Below are positions 1 to 9,514 of a DNA stretch of 64,000 bases, piece by piece; the stretch's first letter is position 1, and each line of letters starts with the position of its first letter. The notes below the pieces were generated by a model. It made no database searches. It saw nothing but the letters and a program-made list of their open reading frames with translations, and was not told the DNA's origin. Source of the DNA: Streptomyces canus (GTDB taxonomy: Bacteria > Actinomycetota > Actinomycetes > Streptomycetales > Streptomycetaceae); assembly GCF_001514145.1 (NCBI RefSeq), contig NZ_KQ948657.1, positions 430,639 to 494,638 on the forward strand. The letters run 5' to 3'. The translations under genes and the position numbers were made by a program.

Positions 1-4
1 TGGG

Positions 5-358
5 GGCTGGTCGCGCAGTTCCCCGCGCCCCTGGGGAGTTGCAGTCACCTGCGCCACGACGGACCGATCACCACCTCGCCGACCACGCCGGACCGGTCCT
101 CGCACCCCGCGCCACGACAGACCGCTCCCCGCACCCCGCGCCACGACGGGCCGCTGGCCGCGTACGGCGTGCAGGGGACGGGGTGGGGGGTGTCCGCCCG
201 CAGCGGCCGGCGTCCGTTACCGAGCGCCGCCCAAGGGACCGAGCCGCCGGACCGAGGACGGATAACCCCCACCCACCCACCAGACCGCACGCGCTACAAG
301 CACCCCCACCGAAGCCGAAACGGGCCGCCGCAGGCATCAGGGGCGCGGGGAACTGCGC
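5..358. repeat. Dispersed intergenic repeat, copy 1, with inverted arms
   Basis: This gene-free stretch begins with GGCTGGTCGCGCAGTTCCCC. Arms at 13-33 and 338-358 are a perfect 21-bp inverted repeat around about 300 bases. Most of the interior (CACGACGGACCG units, a CGCGTACGGC block, CCCCCACCGAAGCCG, GGGCCGCCGCAGG) recurs in the same order at 13731-13980, so this is a repeat family and not unique sequence. I see no transposase or credible gene in it. It lies just downstream of the enoyl-CoA hydratase gene, and what precedes position 1 is unknown. Confidence 0.75.
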
Positions 359-408
359 ACAACGCCCGCCCCCACCGAACCGAAACAGGCCGCCGCAGGC
401 ACTGCACG

Positions 409-1212
409 TCACACCGCCGGAGGCCACCGCGGGGCCCGGCGCTCGTTAAAGGCCGCCACCCCTTCCGCCCGGTCCCCCGAGAACGCCACCGCCCGCCACG
501 CCGCGTCCTCCACCTCGAGTCCGGCCCGCAGGTCCAGCCCCTGCCCGAGCCGCAGCGCCCGCTTCGCCGCCCGCAGCCCCACGGGCGAGTTCGCGGCGAT
601 CCGAGCCGCCAGCGAAAGCGCCTCCGCCCGGTCCTGCCCAGCCTCCACCAGCTGATCCACCAGTCCCAGCCGACGCGCCTCCTCCGCCTCCACCCGCCGC
701 GCGGTGAAGATCAGCTCGGAAGCCCGCGCCGCCCCGACCCGCCGAGGCAGCAACTGCGTCCCCCCGCCGCCGGGGATCACCCCCACCGACACCTCCGGCA
801 GTCCCACCACCGCCGTACGGTCGGCCACGATCAGGTCGCACGACAGTGCCAGCTCGAACCCCCCGCCCAACGCGAACCCGTGCACCGCGGCGATCGTCGG
901 CACAGGCAACTCCAGCACCCCCGTGTACGCCGCCCGGGCCACCGGCCGCTGCCGCAGCAGCTCCGCGTCACTGAAGGAGTTCCGTTCCTTCAGATCCGCC
1001 CCGACACAGAACGCCCGCTCATGCGTGGAGGTCACCACGACAACCCGCACCCCCTCATCACCCCCCAGCGAGGCGCAGGCGGCGGCGACGGACCGCGCCA
1101 TCTCCGTGGAGACCGCGTTCATCGCCTTGGGCCGGTCGAGAACCAGCTCGGCGACATGCCCCTCCTCATGCCGCCGCACCAGCACGAACTCCCCGAACCG
1201 CTCCTCACCCAT
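409..1212 (-). CDS. Enoyl-CoA hydratase/isomerase (crotonase family)
   Basis: A 267-residue crotonase, the usual family length. The protein shows the oxyanion-hole segments CVGADLKE and GFALGGGFEL and keeps both catalytic glutamates (GGGFE and LPEVSVG), so hydration of a 2-enoyl-CoA is plausible; the acyl substrate cannot be read from sequence. The frame stays open far upstream, but the ATG at 1212 follows GGGAGG at good spacing and matches the family N-terminus, so the longer frame is rejected. It faces away from the next gene, and a GTTAAC repeat lies in its leader. The nearby carboxylase genes suggest acyl-CoA metabolism as context only. Confidence 0.88.
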   Translation of the reverse strand: MGEERFGEFVLVRRHEEGHVAELVLDRPKAMNAVSTEMARSVAAACASLGGDEGVRVVVVTSTHERAFCVGADLKERNSFSDAELLRQRPVARAAYTGVLELPVPTIAAVHGFALGGGFELALSCDLIVADRTAVVGLPEVSVGVIPGGGGTQLLPRRVGAARASELIFTARRVEAEEARRLGLVDQLVEAGQDRAEALSLAARIAANSPVGLRAAKRALRLGQGLDLRAGLEVEDAAWRAVAFSGDRAEGVAAFNERRAPRWPPAV

Positions 1213-1224
1213 GGCACCCTCCCG

Positions 1225-1240
1225 GTTAACGCGGGTTAAC
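1225..1240. promoter_or_regulatory. GTTAAC-N4-GTTAAC candidate operator
   Basis: Two GTTAAC hexamers, each self-complementary, are separated by GCGG, 13 bases upstream of the start codon of the enoyl-CoA hydratase gene. The symmetry and position suit a repressor site (TetR-type is one option), but no regulator is linked to it and the call is inference. Confidence 0.35.
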
Positions 1241-1411
1241 AAGAACGCTCCGATCATCGCAGCCCCACCCCCACCGCGAAAGGTTCCCGCCGACCCACCC
1301 GACACCCCGTTCGAGTGACAACCCGCCCAACTCCTCACCCACCGCCCACAGCAGCGCATAACGTGCGCCCCGCCACGACGCACGGGGGCGCAGGCACACA
1401 GGGGAGGAAGC

Positions 1412-2047
1412 ATGACGGCGACGACACGACTGGCGGACGGCACCGACACCGGCACCGACACGGGCACCACCCGCCTGTTCGGACCACGCGGCCGCCACCG
1501 CAAGCCCCGCCCCCGCAAGGTCCTCCTCGCGGCGGGCGGCCTCGCCCTGGCCGCCGGCGCCCTGAGCCTCGTACGGATGACCCCCGACGCGGGAGTGGGC
1601 GGCTTCGGCGCGACGGAGGCGGACCCCCAGGCCGCCCCGGGCACGGACACGGACATCGACGCAGGCCCCGACCGAGCGACGAACGCCGCCGCGACCGTGG
1701 GCTCCGTCCCGCAGGCGAGCCCGTCGTCGACCACGGCGATGGGCGGGATCCGCGCGACGCCCACACCGGGCGCCTCGCAGGCCCCGACGGGGTCCGCGAC
1801 CGCCGTACCACTGCCCCTCGCGGCGGCCCCCACGACGATCCCGGAGGCGCCGAACACCCCGGCACCGACCCGCACGGCGTCCACCACGCCCCACCCACCG
1901 GCGCCGACCACGGCCCCGCCACCGGCCCGGACCACGCCCCCACCGGCACCGGCACCCGCTCACACGACCCAGCCCGCGCACACGACGCAGCCCGCACCCG
2001 GCCTGTGCGTACCGATCATCGGCCTGTGCGTGCAGCAGCGCGGCTAG
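1412..2047 (+). CDS. Pro/Thr/Ala-rich membrane-anchored protein of unknown function
   Basis: A 211-residue protein. Residues 1-35 are polar and basic (RGRHRKPRPRK), one hydrophobic segment follows at about 36-55, and the rest is a low-complexity Pro/Thr/Ala extracytoplasmic region ending in GLCVPIIGLCVQQRG, where two Cys lie in repeated GLCV motifs that could form a disulfide. I do not recognise a domain. The ATG follows GGGGAGGAAGC, a strong ribosome binding site. Its last four bases overlap the 3' end of the convergent cyclase gene. A type II membrane protein with a wall-spanning region is likely. Confidence 0.7.
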   Translation: MTATTRLADGTDTGTDTGTTRLFGPRGRHRKPRPRKVLLAAGGLALAAGALSLVRMTPDAGVGGFGATEADPQAAPGTDTDIDAGPDRATNAAATVGSVPQASPSSTTAMGGIRATPTPGASQAPTGSATAVPLPLAAAPTTIPEAPNTPAPTRTASTTPHPPAPTTAPPPARTTPPPAPAPAHTTQPAHTTQPAPGLCVPIIGLCVQQRG

Positions 2048-3141
2048 CTGGGAGGGGGCGCGTCCCTGCGGGTCAGCAGCCAGGGCTCGACGACGCCGAG
2101 TCCACGCACCGGCCGCTGCCACATCGGCTGGAGCGCGAAGCGATACGTCGGCGGCTCCTCGCCCTCCTTCTCGGCGGTGGCCGCGGCCTCGGCCGCCTCG
2201 GCCTCGGAGGCGGGTGCCTCGCCGGTGCGGATCAGCTCCTCCGCGAAGGCGCTGTCGACGAGAACCGCGTCGCGGGGAGCTATCGAGGTCAGCCGGGAGG
2301 CGAGGTTCACCGTCGTACCGAAGACATCGCCCATACGGGTGGTCACCGTGCCGAAGGCGATGCCGACGCGCAGCTCGGGCATGGTCTCGTCGTTCGCCAT
2401 GGTCTCGATCAGCCGCAGGGCGATCTCGGCGGCCACCGCCGCGTCGTCGGCCGCGTACAGCACCTCGTCACCGAGCGTCTTGATGAGCCGCCCGCCGCGC
2501 GCGGCGACGAGGTCGGCGGCGGTGGTCTCGAAGGCCTCGACGAGCTCGCCGAGCTCCTCCTCCTCCATCCGGCGGGTCAGCCGCGTGAACCCGACGAGGT
2601 CGGCGAAGCCGACGCACAGCCGCCGGTCGACCATCTCCTCGTCGTCGGCGGCCTGCACGACCCGGCCCGCCGAGGCGGAGAGCTGGCGGCGCCAGACGTA
2701 GACGAGGAACTCCTCCAGCTCGGGCAGGAGCAGCTCGATGATCGGGTACGTCACCTCGGTGCGGGTCATGCCCGGCTCCGGGGGGTCGGTCAGGCCCTCC
2801 AGGAAGGAGTCGATCTGCCACTCGGCGAGCCGGGCGGTGGTCTGCCCGGTGGACCGTGCCACCTGTACGGCCATGGCCTCGCTCAGCAGCCCCGCCTCGA
2901 CAAGACCGGCGAGCCGGCGCAGCGCGAGGACGTCCGCCTCGGTGAAGGCCTTGGCCTGGCCGACGTCGGCGAAGCCCATCGCCCGCCAGAAACGGGTGGC
3001 CAGCTCCATGGAGACACCGGCGGTGCGGGCCGCCTGAAAAGGGGTGTAACGCCGCTCCGCGCCGAGGATGAGCTGCTCGAGACGCACGGCGAGCGGGTGC
3101 GGGGTCGCGTCCGCGCCGGAGCCCGTGTCGTCTGCGGTCAC
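2044..3141 (-). CDS. cya: Class III adenylate cyclase
   Basis: A soluble 365-residue cyclase making cAMP from ATP. The C-terminal catalytic domain (about 175-330) has metal-binding aspartates in FADLVGFT and KTLGDEVLY, the adenine-selecting Lys in the second motif, and GDVFG and VNLASR for base and transition-state contacts, so it looks active on ATP. The N-terminal half (TPFQAARTAGVS...FTEADVLALRRL) resembles the regulatory domain of mycobacterial Rv1264-type cyclases and has a MerR-like look. S. coelicolor has a single such enzyme in the same place next to birA, linked to germination and development. No membrane segment is seen. Confidence 0.9.
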   Translation of the reverse strand: MTADDTGSGADATPHPLAVRLEQLILGAERRYTPFQAARTAGVSMELATRFWRAMGFADVGQAKAFTEADVLALRRLAGLVEAGLLSEAMAVQVARSTGQTTARLAEWQIDSFLEGLTDPPEPGMTRTEVTYPIIELLLPELEEFLVYVWRRQLSASAGRVVQAADDEEMVDRRLCVGFADLVGFTRLTRRMEEEELGELVEAFETTAADLVAARGGRLIKTLGDEVLYAADDAAVAAEIALRLIETMANDETMPELRVGIAFGTVTTRMGDVFGTTVNLASRLTSIAPRDAVLVDSAFAEELIRTGEAPASEAEAAEAAATAEKEGEEPPTYRFALQPMWQRPVRGLGVVEPWLLTRRDAPPPS

Positions 3142-3247
3142 GCCTGCTGCCCTTCCGATCTGTCACGGTCAGGTATCGACCGGCCTCAACTGTACGGTAG
3201 GTGTGCGCCAGCTCACGTCCTCACTCCTTGATGTGGGACAGCTCCGC

Positions 3248-4111
3248 TCACGCCGGTCGCAGGTGGACGATGTCTCCTGCCCCCACCGGTTCCTGTACGC
3301 CCTCCTCCGTCGCGATCACCAGACGGCCGTCGCCGTCCACCGCGACCGCCTCGCCGACCAGTGAGCGGTCACCCGGCAGCTCCGCCCGTACCGTCCTTCC
3401 CAGCGTCGCGCACCCCGCCGCGTACGTCTCCTGGAGGCCGCTCACCGTCGGGTCGCCCGCCGCCGCGCGCCAGCGCTCGTACCACTCCTCCAGGGAGCGC
3501 AGTACAGCCCTCAGCAGGGGGTCCCGGTCCGTGCTCACCGCTCCGGCCAGCGCCAGCGAACCCGCGGTCGGGACCGGCAGCTCGTTCTCCCGGAGGGTGA
3601 CGTTGATGCCCACGCCCACGACGACGCCGTCGTCGCCCGCCCGCTCCGCGAGGATTCCGCCGGCCTTGCGTTCCTCGCCGCCCACGGTCACGAGCAGGTC
3701 GTTGGGCCACTTCAAGGCCGTATCGACACCCGCGGCCCGTGACAGCCCCGTCGCCACCGCCACCCCCGTCAGCAGTGGCAGCCAGCCCCAGCGGGCCACC
3801 GGCACATCGCCGGGCGTCAGCAGGACGGAGAAGAACAGGCCCGACCGCGGCGGTGCGGTCCACCGGCGGTCCAGGCGGCCCCGCCCCGCGGTCTGCTCCT
3901 CGGCGACGAGGACCGCGCCCTCGGCCGCCTTGCCCGCGGCGGCACGGGCCACCAGGTCGGAGTTGGTGGAGCCGGTGCCGGCCACCACCTCGAACCCGGA
4001 CCACAGCCCGCCCTCCCGCACCAGCCCGCGGCGCAGCGCGGCCGCGTTGAGGGGCGGCCGGTCGAGATCCGACCAACGGCTGTCGTCTCCTGAAACATCT
4101 CGCGGCGTCAT
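3248..4111 (-). CDS. birA: Biotin-[acyl-CoA carboxylase] ligase
   Basis: A 287-residue biotin-protein ligase that attaches biotin to the carrier Lys of carboxylases such as AccA2 in this window. Motifs include STNSDLVARA, the biotinyl-AMP loop AGRGRLDR, and KWPNDLLV, with a small C-terminal domain. There is no N-terminal DNA-binding domain, so it is a monofunctional ligase and not an E. coli-type repressor. The ATG at 4111 follows AGGTGG at 5 bases; GTG starts slightly upstream are possible. It is transcribed divergently from pccB across about 110 bases, which suits coordinated supply of ligase and carboxylase. Confidence 0.92.
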   Translation of the reverse strand: MTPRDVSGDDSRWSDLDRPPLNAAALRRGLVREGGLWSGFEVVAGTGSTNSDLVARAAAGKAAEGAVLVAEEQTAGRGRLDRRWTAPPRSGLFFSVLLTPGDVPVARWGWLPLLTGVAVATGLSRAAGVDTALKWPNDLLVTVGGEERKAGGILAERAGDDGVVVGVGINVTLRENELPVPTAGSLALAGAVSTDRDPLLRAVLRSLEEWYERWRAAAGDPTVSGLQETYAAGCATLGRTVRAELPGDRSLVGEAVAVDGDGRLVIATEEGVQEPVGAGDIVHLRPA

Positions 4112-4222
4112 GCAAGCCACCCTAGGTGTGTGAAACGCCGCACTGCTGATTCGGAGGGGCACCACTACTCTACGGATGAGTAACCGTCCCCCCTTTTGAG
4201 CAGGCAGGGAGCCGCGATCCCG

Positions 4223-5815
4223 ATGTCCGAGCCGGAAGCGACCGACATTCACACCACCGCGGGCAAACTCGCGGATCTCCAGCGTCGTATTGACGAGGCG
4301 ACGCACGCCGGCTCCGCACGCGCCGTCGAGAAGCAGCACGCCAAGGGCAAACTGACGGCCCGTGAGCGCATCGAGCTCCTCCTCGACGAGGGTTCCTTCG
4401 TCGAGTTGGACGAGTTCGCCCGGCACCGCTCCACCAACTTCGGCCTGGAGAACAACCGCCCCTACGGCGACGGTGTCGTCACCGGCTACGGCACGGTCGA
4501 CGGCCGTCCCGTCGCCGTGTTCTCCCAGGACTTCACCGTCTTCGGCGGCGCGCTCGGCGAGGTCTACGGCCAGAAGATCGTCAAGGTGATGGACTTCGCG
4601 CTGAAGACCGGCTGTCCGGTCATCGGCATCAACGACTCCGGCGGTGCGCGGATCCAGGAGGGAGTGGCCTCCCTCGGCGCCTACGGCGAGATCTTCCGCC
4701 GCAACACCCACGCGAGCGGTGTCATCCCGCAGATCAGCCTGGTCGTCGGTCCCTGTGCCGGCGGAGCCGTGTACTCCCCGGCGATCACCGACTTCACGGT
4801 CATGGTCGACCAGACCTCGCACATGTTCATCACCGGCCCCGACGTCATCAAGACGGTCACCGGTGAGGACGTCGGCTTCGAGGAGCTGGGCGGCGCCCGC
4901 ACCCACAACGCGGTGTCCGGCGTGGCCCATCACATGGCCGGGGACGAGAAGGACGCCGTCGAGTACGTCAAGCAGCTGCTGTCGTACCTGCCGTCCAACA
5001 ACCTCTCCGAGCCGCCGGTCTACCCGGAGGAGGCGGACCTCGCGATCACCGACGAGGACCGCGAGCTGGACACGCTCGTGCCGGACAGCGCGAACCAGCC
5101 GTACGACATGCACACGGTGATCGAACACATCCTGGACGACGCCGAGTTCTTCGAGACGCAGCCGCTGTACGCGCCGAACATCCTCACCGGCTACGGCCGC
5201 GTCGAGGGCCACCCGGTCGGCATCGTGGCCAACCAGCCGATGCAGTTCGCCGGCTGCCTCGACATCACCGCGTCCGAGAAGGCGGCGCGCTTCGTCCGCA
5301 CCTGCGACGCCTTCAACATCCCGGTGATCACCTTCGTCGACGTACCGGGCTTCCTCCCCGGCGTCGACCAGGAGCACGACGGCATCATCCGCCGCGGCGC
5401 CAAGCTGATCTACGCCTACGCCGAGGCCACGGTTCCCCTGATCACGGTGATCACCCGCAAGGCCTTCGGCGGCGCCTACGACGTCATGGGCTCCAAGCAC
5501 CTCGGCGCGGACCTCAACCTCGCCTGGCCGACCGCCCAGATCGCCGTGATGGGCGCCCAGGGCGCGGTCAACATCCTGCACCGCCGCACGATCGCGGAGG
5601 CGGAGGCGGCCGGAGAGCTGGAGGCGACCCGCGCCCGCCTGATCCGGGAGTACGAGGACGCCCTCCTCAACCCCTACATCGCGGCCGAGCGCGGCTACAT
5701 CGACTCCGTGATCATGCCGTCGGACACCCGCCGCCACGTGGTCCGGGGCCTGCGCCAGCTGCGCACCAAGCGCGAGTCCCTGCCCCCCAAGAAGCACGGC
5801 AACATCCCCCTCTAG
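4223..5815 (+). CDS. pccB: Propionyl/acyl-CoA carboxylase beta subunit (carboxyltransferase)
   Basis: A 530-residue carboxyltransferase that moves CO2 from carboxybiotin on AccA to propionyl-CoA, giving methylmalonyl-CoA for polyketide and odd-chain metabolism. It has the two crotonase-like halves with oxyanion loops GGARIQEG and [10 protein letters not shown], and the C-terminal NIPL typical of PccB. It is nearly identical to S. coelicolor PccB as I remember it, including the Asp (near residue 422) involved in acyl-chain selection. The ATG at 4223 is chosen from that homologue, 9 codons inside the longest frame. It is followed by the epsilon subunit 17 bases downstream. Confidence 0.95.
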   Translation: MSEPEATDIHTTAGKLADLQRRIDEATHAGSARAVEKQHAKGKLTARERIELLLDEGSFVELDEFARHRSTNFGLENNRPYGDGVVTGYGTVDGRPVAVFSQDFTVFGGALGEVYGQKIVKVMDFALKTGCPVIGINDSGGARIQEGVASLGAYGEIFRRNTHASGVIPQISLVVGPCAGGAVYSPAITDFTVMVDQTSHMFITGPDVIKTVTGEDVGFEELGGARTHNAVSGVAHHMAGDEKDAVEYVKQLLSYLPSNNLSEPPVYPEEADLAITDEDRELDTLVPDSANQPYDMHTVIEHILDDAEFFETQPLYAPNILTGYGRVEGHPVGIVANQPMQFAGCLDITASEKAARFVRTCDAFNIPVITFVDVPGFLPGVDQEHDGIIRRGAKLIYAYAEATVPLITVITRKAFGGAYDVMGSKHLGADLNLAWPTAQIAVMGAQGAVNILHRRTIAEAEAAGELEATRARLIREYEDALLNPYIAAERGYIDSVIMPSDTRRHVVRGLRQLRTKRESLPPKKHGNIPL

Positions 5816-5832
5816 CCCTGCCGGGAGCCGTC

Positions 5833-6042
5833 ATGAACATCAAGGTCGTACGGGGTAACCCCACCCCGGAGGAGCTCGCCGCCGCCCTGGCGGTGGTCCG
5901 GGCACGCGCCGCGGCGGCGACGACAACGCCGTCCGGCGCCGAGGAACAGAGTGCCGCGTGGTCCGACCCGTCACGGATCGCGGCCCACCGCCTGCCCCAG
6001 CCAGGGCCCACCTCATGGGCGCGCACCTACTGGCCGGGGTAG
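5833..6042 (+). CDS. pccE: Acyl-CoA carboxylase epsilon subunit
   Basis: A 69-residue protein with the actinobacterial epsilon signature: the N-terminal VVRGNPTPEELAAALAVV segment and the C-terminal SWARTYWPG tail. Epsilon subunits bridge and stimulate the alpha and beta subunits. Placement directly after pccB, with the same polarity and GGGAG ahead of the ATG, fits the known pccB-pccE pair. The middle is a poorly conserved Ala/Thr linker, normal for the family. Confidence 0.92.
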   Translation: MNIKVVRGNPTPEELAAALAVVRARAAAATTTPSGAEEQSAAWSDPSRIAAHRLPQPGPTSWARTYWPG

Positions 6043-6063
6043 GGGCTCACCCGTCGGAGAAGT

Positions 6064-6079
6064 TGAGTACGCGTACTCA
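6064..6079. promoter_or_regulatory. Perfect 16-bp palindrome
   Basis: TGAGTACGCGTACTCA is fully self-complementary and lies between pccE and a 42-codon membrane-protein gene, 35 bases before its ATG. Its position suits an operator of a small transcription unit with maf. No regulator can be assigned; I have an unverified impression that GAGTA-N4-TACTC palindromes recur upstream of Streptomyces genes. Confidence 0.45.
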
Positions 6080-6114
6080 GGCGCCCTCCGCGACATCGCC
6101 GCACGCTGGAAACC

Positions 6115-6243
6115 ATGCTGTGGTCCGACCCCGAGAACGAACCCCCCAAGGAACTGCGCGACACGCAGGAGATGCTCCGGCGCCTGAGCATCTTCCTGGC
6201 GCTGGCCATGGTGCTCGCGATGATTGTGATCGGACTACGCTGA
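6115..6243 (+). CDS. Small single-pass membrane protein (42 residues)
   Basis: A short frame from ATG 6115 to TGA 6243 encodes a charged amphipathic start ([20 protein letters not shown]) and one membrane helix ([18 protein letters not shown]) ending in Arg-stop. The stop lies 4 bases before the maf start, so the two are probably co-transcribed. Composition is clearly protein-like, with a clean amphipathic-then-hydrophobic split. It follows a perfect palindrome. Function is unknown; the position between carboxylase and maf genes suggests a conserved small inner-membrane protein that standard length cut-offs miss. Confidence 0.7.
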   Translation: MLWSDPENEPPKELRDTQEMLRRLSIFLALAMVLAMIVIGLR

Positions 6244-6247
6244 CCGC

Positions 6248-6868
6248 ATGACCGACCAGCCGTGCCGCCGACTCGTCCTCGCCTCCCAGTCACCCGCTCG
6301 CCTGAACCTGCTGCGGCAGGCCGGCCTCACTCCCGAGGTACTCGTGAGCGGGGTCGACGAGGACGCCGTCACCGCCCCCACCCCCGCCGATCTCGCGCTC
6401 GCCCTCGCCGAGGCGAAGGCCTCCGTCGTGGCCGCGAAACCCGAGGTCAAGGGTGCGCTGGTGATCGGCTGCGACTCGGTGCTCGACCTGGACGGCGAGG
6501 CACTGGGCAAGCCGGCCGACGCCGAGGAGGCGACGGCCCGCTGGAAGTCCATGCGCGGGCGCGCGGGCACCCTGCAGACCGGCCACTGCGTCTACGACAC
6601 GACGAGCGGCCGGTATGTCTCCGGCGTCGCCTCGACCGTCGTCCGCTTCGGCGAGCCGACCGACGAGGAAGTCGCCGCGTACGTCGCCTCCGGCGAACCC
6701 CTTTATGTCGCGGGGGCGTTCACCCTGGACGGCCGTTCGGCCCCGTTCATCGAGGGCATCGACGGCGACCACGGCAATGTGATCGGCCTCAGCCTGCCGC
6801 TGCTGCGCCGGCTGCTGGCCGAGCTCGGCGTCGGCATCACGGAGTTGTGGGCGCCGGCGGAGAGGTGA
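6248..6868 (+). CDS. maf: Maf-like nucleoside triphosphate pyrophosphatase
   Basis: A 206-residue Maf protein, a house-cleaning pyrophosphatase that hydrolyses non-canonical or modified nucleotides to monophosphates and is linked in bacteria to septum control. It carries the N-terminal [12 protein letters not shown] motif, [10 protein letters not shown], and the GKPADAEEA segment of the nucleotide pocket. Length is normal for the family. Its 3' end overlaps the convergent membrane-protein gene by 32 bases. Confidence 0.9.
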   Translation: MTDQPCRRLVLASQSPARLNLLRQAGLTPEVLVSGVDEDAVTAPTPADLALALAEAKASVVAAKPEVKGALVIGCDSVLDLDGEALGKPADAEEATARWKSMRGRAGTLQTGHCVYDTTSGRYVSGVASTVVRFGEPTDEEVAAYVASGEPLYVAGAFTLDGRSAPFIEGIDGDHGNVIGLSLPLLRRLLAELGVGITELWAPAER

Positions 6869-7358
6869 CCGGCGAGCCGTCGGCCCCCTGCGGGCCCTCC
6901 GGCTCCTTGGGTCCCCCGGGTCCACCCGGACCCCGCCCGTCCTGCGGCTCCGCCGCGACGGGCCCTCGCTGCCCGTCGTAGGTCACCAGCACGAGCACGA
7001 TCAGCCCGAGCATCACGATCATGAAGAGGAACTGGGGCCGGCCGATCAGCGACCAGGCGACCGCGCCCAGCAGGCCGTGCACCACGGCCGCGCTGATCAG
7101 CAGGACCCGGCCGAACCCGGCGGGCTGCCGGTCGCGCACCGCCACCAGCAGGGCGACCAGCGCGCACAGCGCGAAGTAGAGGCCGAAGACGATCCCGCCG
7201 ATCTTCGAGGACATCGACATCGCGTCCGGGTCCAGACCGGCCAGCGACATGTTCTGCGCGTCGACGAGATTGCCCATGAGCCAGTTCAGCATCGCCACGC
7301 CGAGAGCCTCGGCGAAGAGAACGACCGCCACGACCCACGCCACCGGCCTGCGGATCAC
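6837..7358 (-). CDS. Integral membrane protein, four TM segments
   Basis: A 173-residue protein with four predicted membrane helices (around residues 6-25, 50-70, 81-103 and 108-126) and a cytoplasmic Gly/Pro-rich tail. I do not recognise a functional domain; similar proteins beside the carboxylase genes are annotated only as membrane proteins. The GTG at 7358 (VIRRPVAWV) is chosen because the first helix begins immediately after it; the preceding in-frame residues look non-conserved. It is divergent from accA2 across a 364-base gap. Confidence 0.65.
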   Translation of the reverse strand: MIRRPVAWVVAVVLFAEALGVAMLNWLMGNLVDAQNMSLAGLDPDAMSMSSKIGGIVFGLYFALCALVALLVAVRDRQPAGFGRVLLISAAVVHGLLGAVAWSLIGRPQFLFMIVMLGLIVLVLVTYDGQRGPVAAEPQDGRGPGGPGGPKEPEGPQGADGSPVTSPPAPTTP

Positions 7359-7663
7359 CGGTCCCCACCCACTTTCGAGCCGTCCTCTGGATACCCGACC
7401 TACGTTCAATACAGCGCGAACGCTACTAACGGGTAAACCCCGGGACAAGGGTTCGGCCGCAGGCAAAGATTCATTGGGCCATTCGTAGGGACTCCACAAA
7501 GAAACGGAGTGGTCCGCAGCACGCTCTCACAGAGACCTTGGCCACAGAGGAGGGCTAGGGTTTCCGGGAGGAGTCCTGCGTAACGAGGTGCGACAAGGGA
7601 TTTCGCGGGTCGAGCTAGCCTCGCATCACGCTCCGTGTGGGGAAGCTCACCACAGGGGATGGG
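7359..7663. other. Upstream intergenic region of accA2
   Basis: No gene is visible on either strand in this stretch between the divergent membrane-protein gene and accA2. It is less GC-rich than its surroundings around 7400-7480 (AATACAGCGCGAACGCTACT), as expected for promoter DNA. I see no riboswitch-like structure that I can support. Confidence 0.5.
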
Positions 7664-7693
7664 TCGAAGAGCCGTGTCGGCAGTCCCTAAACT
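7664..7693 (+). promoter_or_regulatory. Candidate accA2 promoter
   Basis: TCGAAG at 7664-7669 and TAAACT at 7688-7693 are 18 bases apart, and an AAGGAGGGAG ribosome binding site (7705-7714) precedes the GTG at 7723. The -10 fits TANNNT; the -35 match is weak. Confidence 0.35.
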
Positions 7694-7722
7694 CGGCTTG
7701 TTTCAAGGAGGGAGCCTCAATC

Positions 7723-9495
7723 GTGCGCAAGGTGCTCATCGCCAACCGTGGCGAAATCGCTGTCCGCGTTGCCCGGGCCTGCCGGGATGCCGGTATCGCG
7801 AGCGTGGCCGTGTACGCCGACCCGGACCGGGACGCTCTGCATGTCCGCGCCGCGGATGAGGCGTTCGCTCTGGGCGGTGACACCCCGGCCACCAGCTATC
7901 TGGACATCGACAAGGTCCTGGGCGCCGCGCGCGAGTCGGGCGCGGACGCCATCCATCCCGGATACGGCTTCCTCTCCGAGAACGCCGAGTTCGCTCAGGC
8001 GGTCCTGGACGCGGGCCTGATCTGGATCGGCCCGCCCCCGCAGGCCATCCGCGACCTCGGTGACAAGGTCGCCGCCCGGCACATCGCCCAGCGGGCCGGC
8101 GCCCCGCTGGTGGCCGGCACCCCCGACCCGGTCTCGGGCTCGGACGAGGTCGTCGCCTTCGCCCGGGAGCACGGCCTGCCGATCGCCATCAAGGCCGCCT
8201 TCGGCGGTGGCGGACGCGGCCTGAAGGTCGCCCGCACCCTCGAAGAGGTCCCCGAGCTCTACGACTCCGCCGTGCGCGAGGCCGTGGCCGCGTTCGGCCG
8301 CGGCGAGTGCTTCGTCGAGCGCTACCTCGACAAGCCCCGCCACGTGGAGACCCAGTGCCTGGCCGACACCCACGGCAACGTGGTCGTCGTCTCCACCCGC
8401 GACTGCTCGCTGCAGCGCCGCCACCAGAAGCTGGTCGAAGAGGCCCCCGCGCCCTTCCTGTCCGACGCCCAGGTCGCCGAGCTGTACGCGTCCTCCAAGG
8501 CCATCCTCAAGGAGGCCGGCTACGTCGGCGCCGGCACGGTGGAGTTCCTGGTCGGCATGGACGGCACGATCTCCTTCCTGGAGGTCAACACCCGCCTCCA
8601 GGTGGAACACCCGGTGACCGAGGAGGTCGCCGGCATCGACCTGGTGCGCGAGATGTTCCGCATCGCCGACGGCGAGGAGCTCGGTTACGGCGACCCGGAA
8701 CTGCGCGGCCACTCCTTCGAGTTCCGCATCAATGGTGAGGACCCGGGCCGGGGCTTCCTGCCCGCCCCGGGCACCGTCACCCGCTTCGAGGCGCCCTCCG
8801 GACCCGGCGTGCGCCTGGACGCGGGCGTCGAGTCCGGCAGCGTCATCGGCCCCGCGTGGGACTCCCTGCTGGCCAAGCTGATCGTCACCGGCGCCACCCG
8901 CGAGCAGGCCCTCCAGCGCGCCGCCCGCGCCCTGGAGGAGTTCCAGGTCGAGGGCATGGCCACCGCCATCCCCTTCCACCGCAAGGTGGTCACCGACCCG
9001 GCGTTCGCCCCGGAGCTGACCGGCTCCGGTGACCCGTTCACGGTCCACACCCGCTGGATCGAGACCGAGTTCGTCAACGACGTCAAGCCCTTCGCCGCCC
9101 CCGCCGAGACCGAGGCCGACGAGGACGCGGACCGCGAGACGATCGTCGTCGAGGTCGGCGGCAAGCGCCTGGAAGTCTCCCTGCCGGTCTCCCTGGGCAT
9201 GTCGCTGGCCCGCACCGGTCTGGCCGCCGGGGCCAAGCCCAAGCGCCGCGCGGCCAAGAAGTCCGGCCCCGTCGCCTCCGGTGACACCCTCGCCTCCCCG
9301 ATGCAGGGCACGATCGTCAAGATCGCCGTGGAGGAGGGTCAGGAGGTCAAGGAGGGCGACCTCGTCGTCGTCCTCGAGGCGATGAAGATGGAACAGCCCC
9401 TCAACGCGCACAAGGCCGGCACCGTCAAGGGCCTGTCCGCGGAGGTCGGCGCGTCGATCACTTCGGGCGCGGCGATCTGCGAGATCAAGGACTGA
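7723..9495 (+). CDS. accA2: Acyl-CoA carboxylase alpha subunit (biotin carboxylase and biotin carrier)
   Basis: A 590-residue fused alpha subunit. The biotin carboxylase domain (1-450) shows [14 protein letters not shown], the Gly-rich ATP lid [12 protein letters not shown], and the [14 protein letters not shown] catalytic segment. The last 75 residues are the carrier domain with the biotinylated EAMKMEQ lysine. The protein is very close to S. coelicolor AccA2 as I remember it, which serves both acetyl- and propionyl-CoA carboxylases. The GTG at 7723 follows a near-perfect ribosome binding site; the longer upstream frame is rejected. Substrate for BirA in this window; partner of PccB/PccE. 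Confidence 0.95.
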   Translation: MRKVLIANRGEIAVRVARACRDAGIASVAVYADPDRDALHVRAADEAFALGGDTPATSYLDIDKVLGAARESGADAIHPGYGFLSENAEFAQAVLDAGLIWIGPPPQAIRDLGDKVAARHIAQRAGAPLVAGTPDPVSGSDEVVAFAREHGLPIAIKAAFGGGGRGLKVARTLEEVPELYDSAVREAVAAFGRGECFVERYLDKPRHVETQCLADTHGNVVVVSTRDCSLQRRHQKLVEEAPAPFLSDAQVAELYASSKAILKEAGYVGAGTVEFLVGMDGTISFLEVNTRLQVEHPVTEEVAGIDLVREMFRIADGEELGYGDPELRGHSFEFRINGEDPGRGFLPAPGTVTRFEAPSGPGVRLDAGVESGSVIGPAWDSLLAKLIVTGATREQALQRAARALEEFQVEGMATAIPFHRKVVTDPAFAPELTGSGDPFTVHTRWIETEFVNDVKPFAAPAETEADEDADRETIVVEVGGKRLEVSLPVSLGMSLARTGLAAGAKPKRRAAKKSGPVASGDTLASPMQGTIVKIAVEEGQEVKEGDLVVVLEAMKMEQPLNAHKAGTVKGLSAEVGASITSGAAICEIKD

Positions 9496-9514
9496 GCAGT
9501 CGTACGACATCCCG

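Noticed and set aside
1213..1935. N-terminal extension of the enoyl-CoA hydratase frame
   Set aside because: The frame is open by GC bias, but the extension is low-complexity, overlaps the plus-strand membrane-protein gene, and the ATG at 1212 has a good ribosome binding site.
3248..5797. An 849-codon minus-strand frame through pccB and birA
   Set aside because: Only the part below 4111 is birA; the rest is antisense to pccB and lacks any domain.
7717..9510. A 597-codon minus-strand frame opposite accA2
   Set aside because: Antisense shadow of a strongly conserved gene, composed of low-complexity Asp/Gly/Val/Leu sequence.
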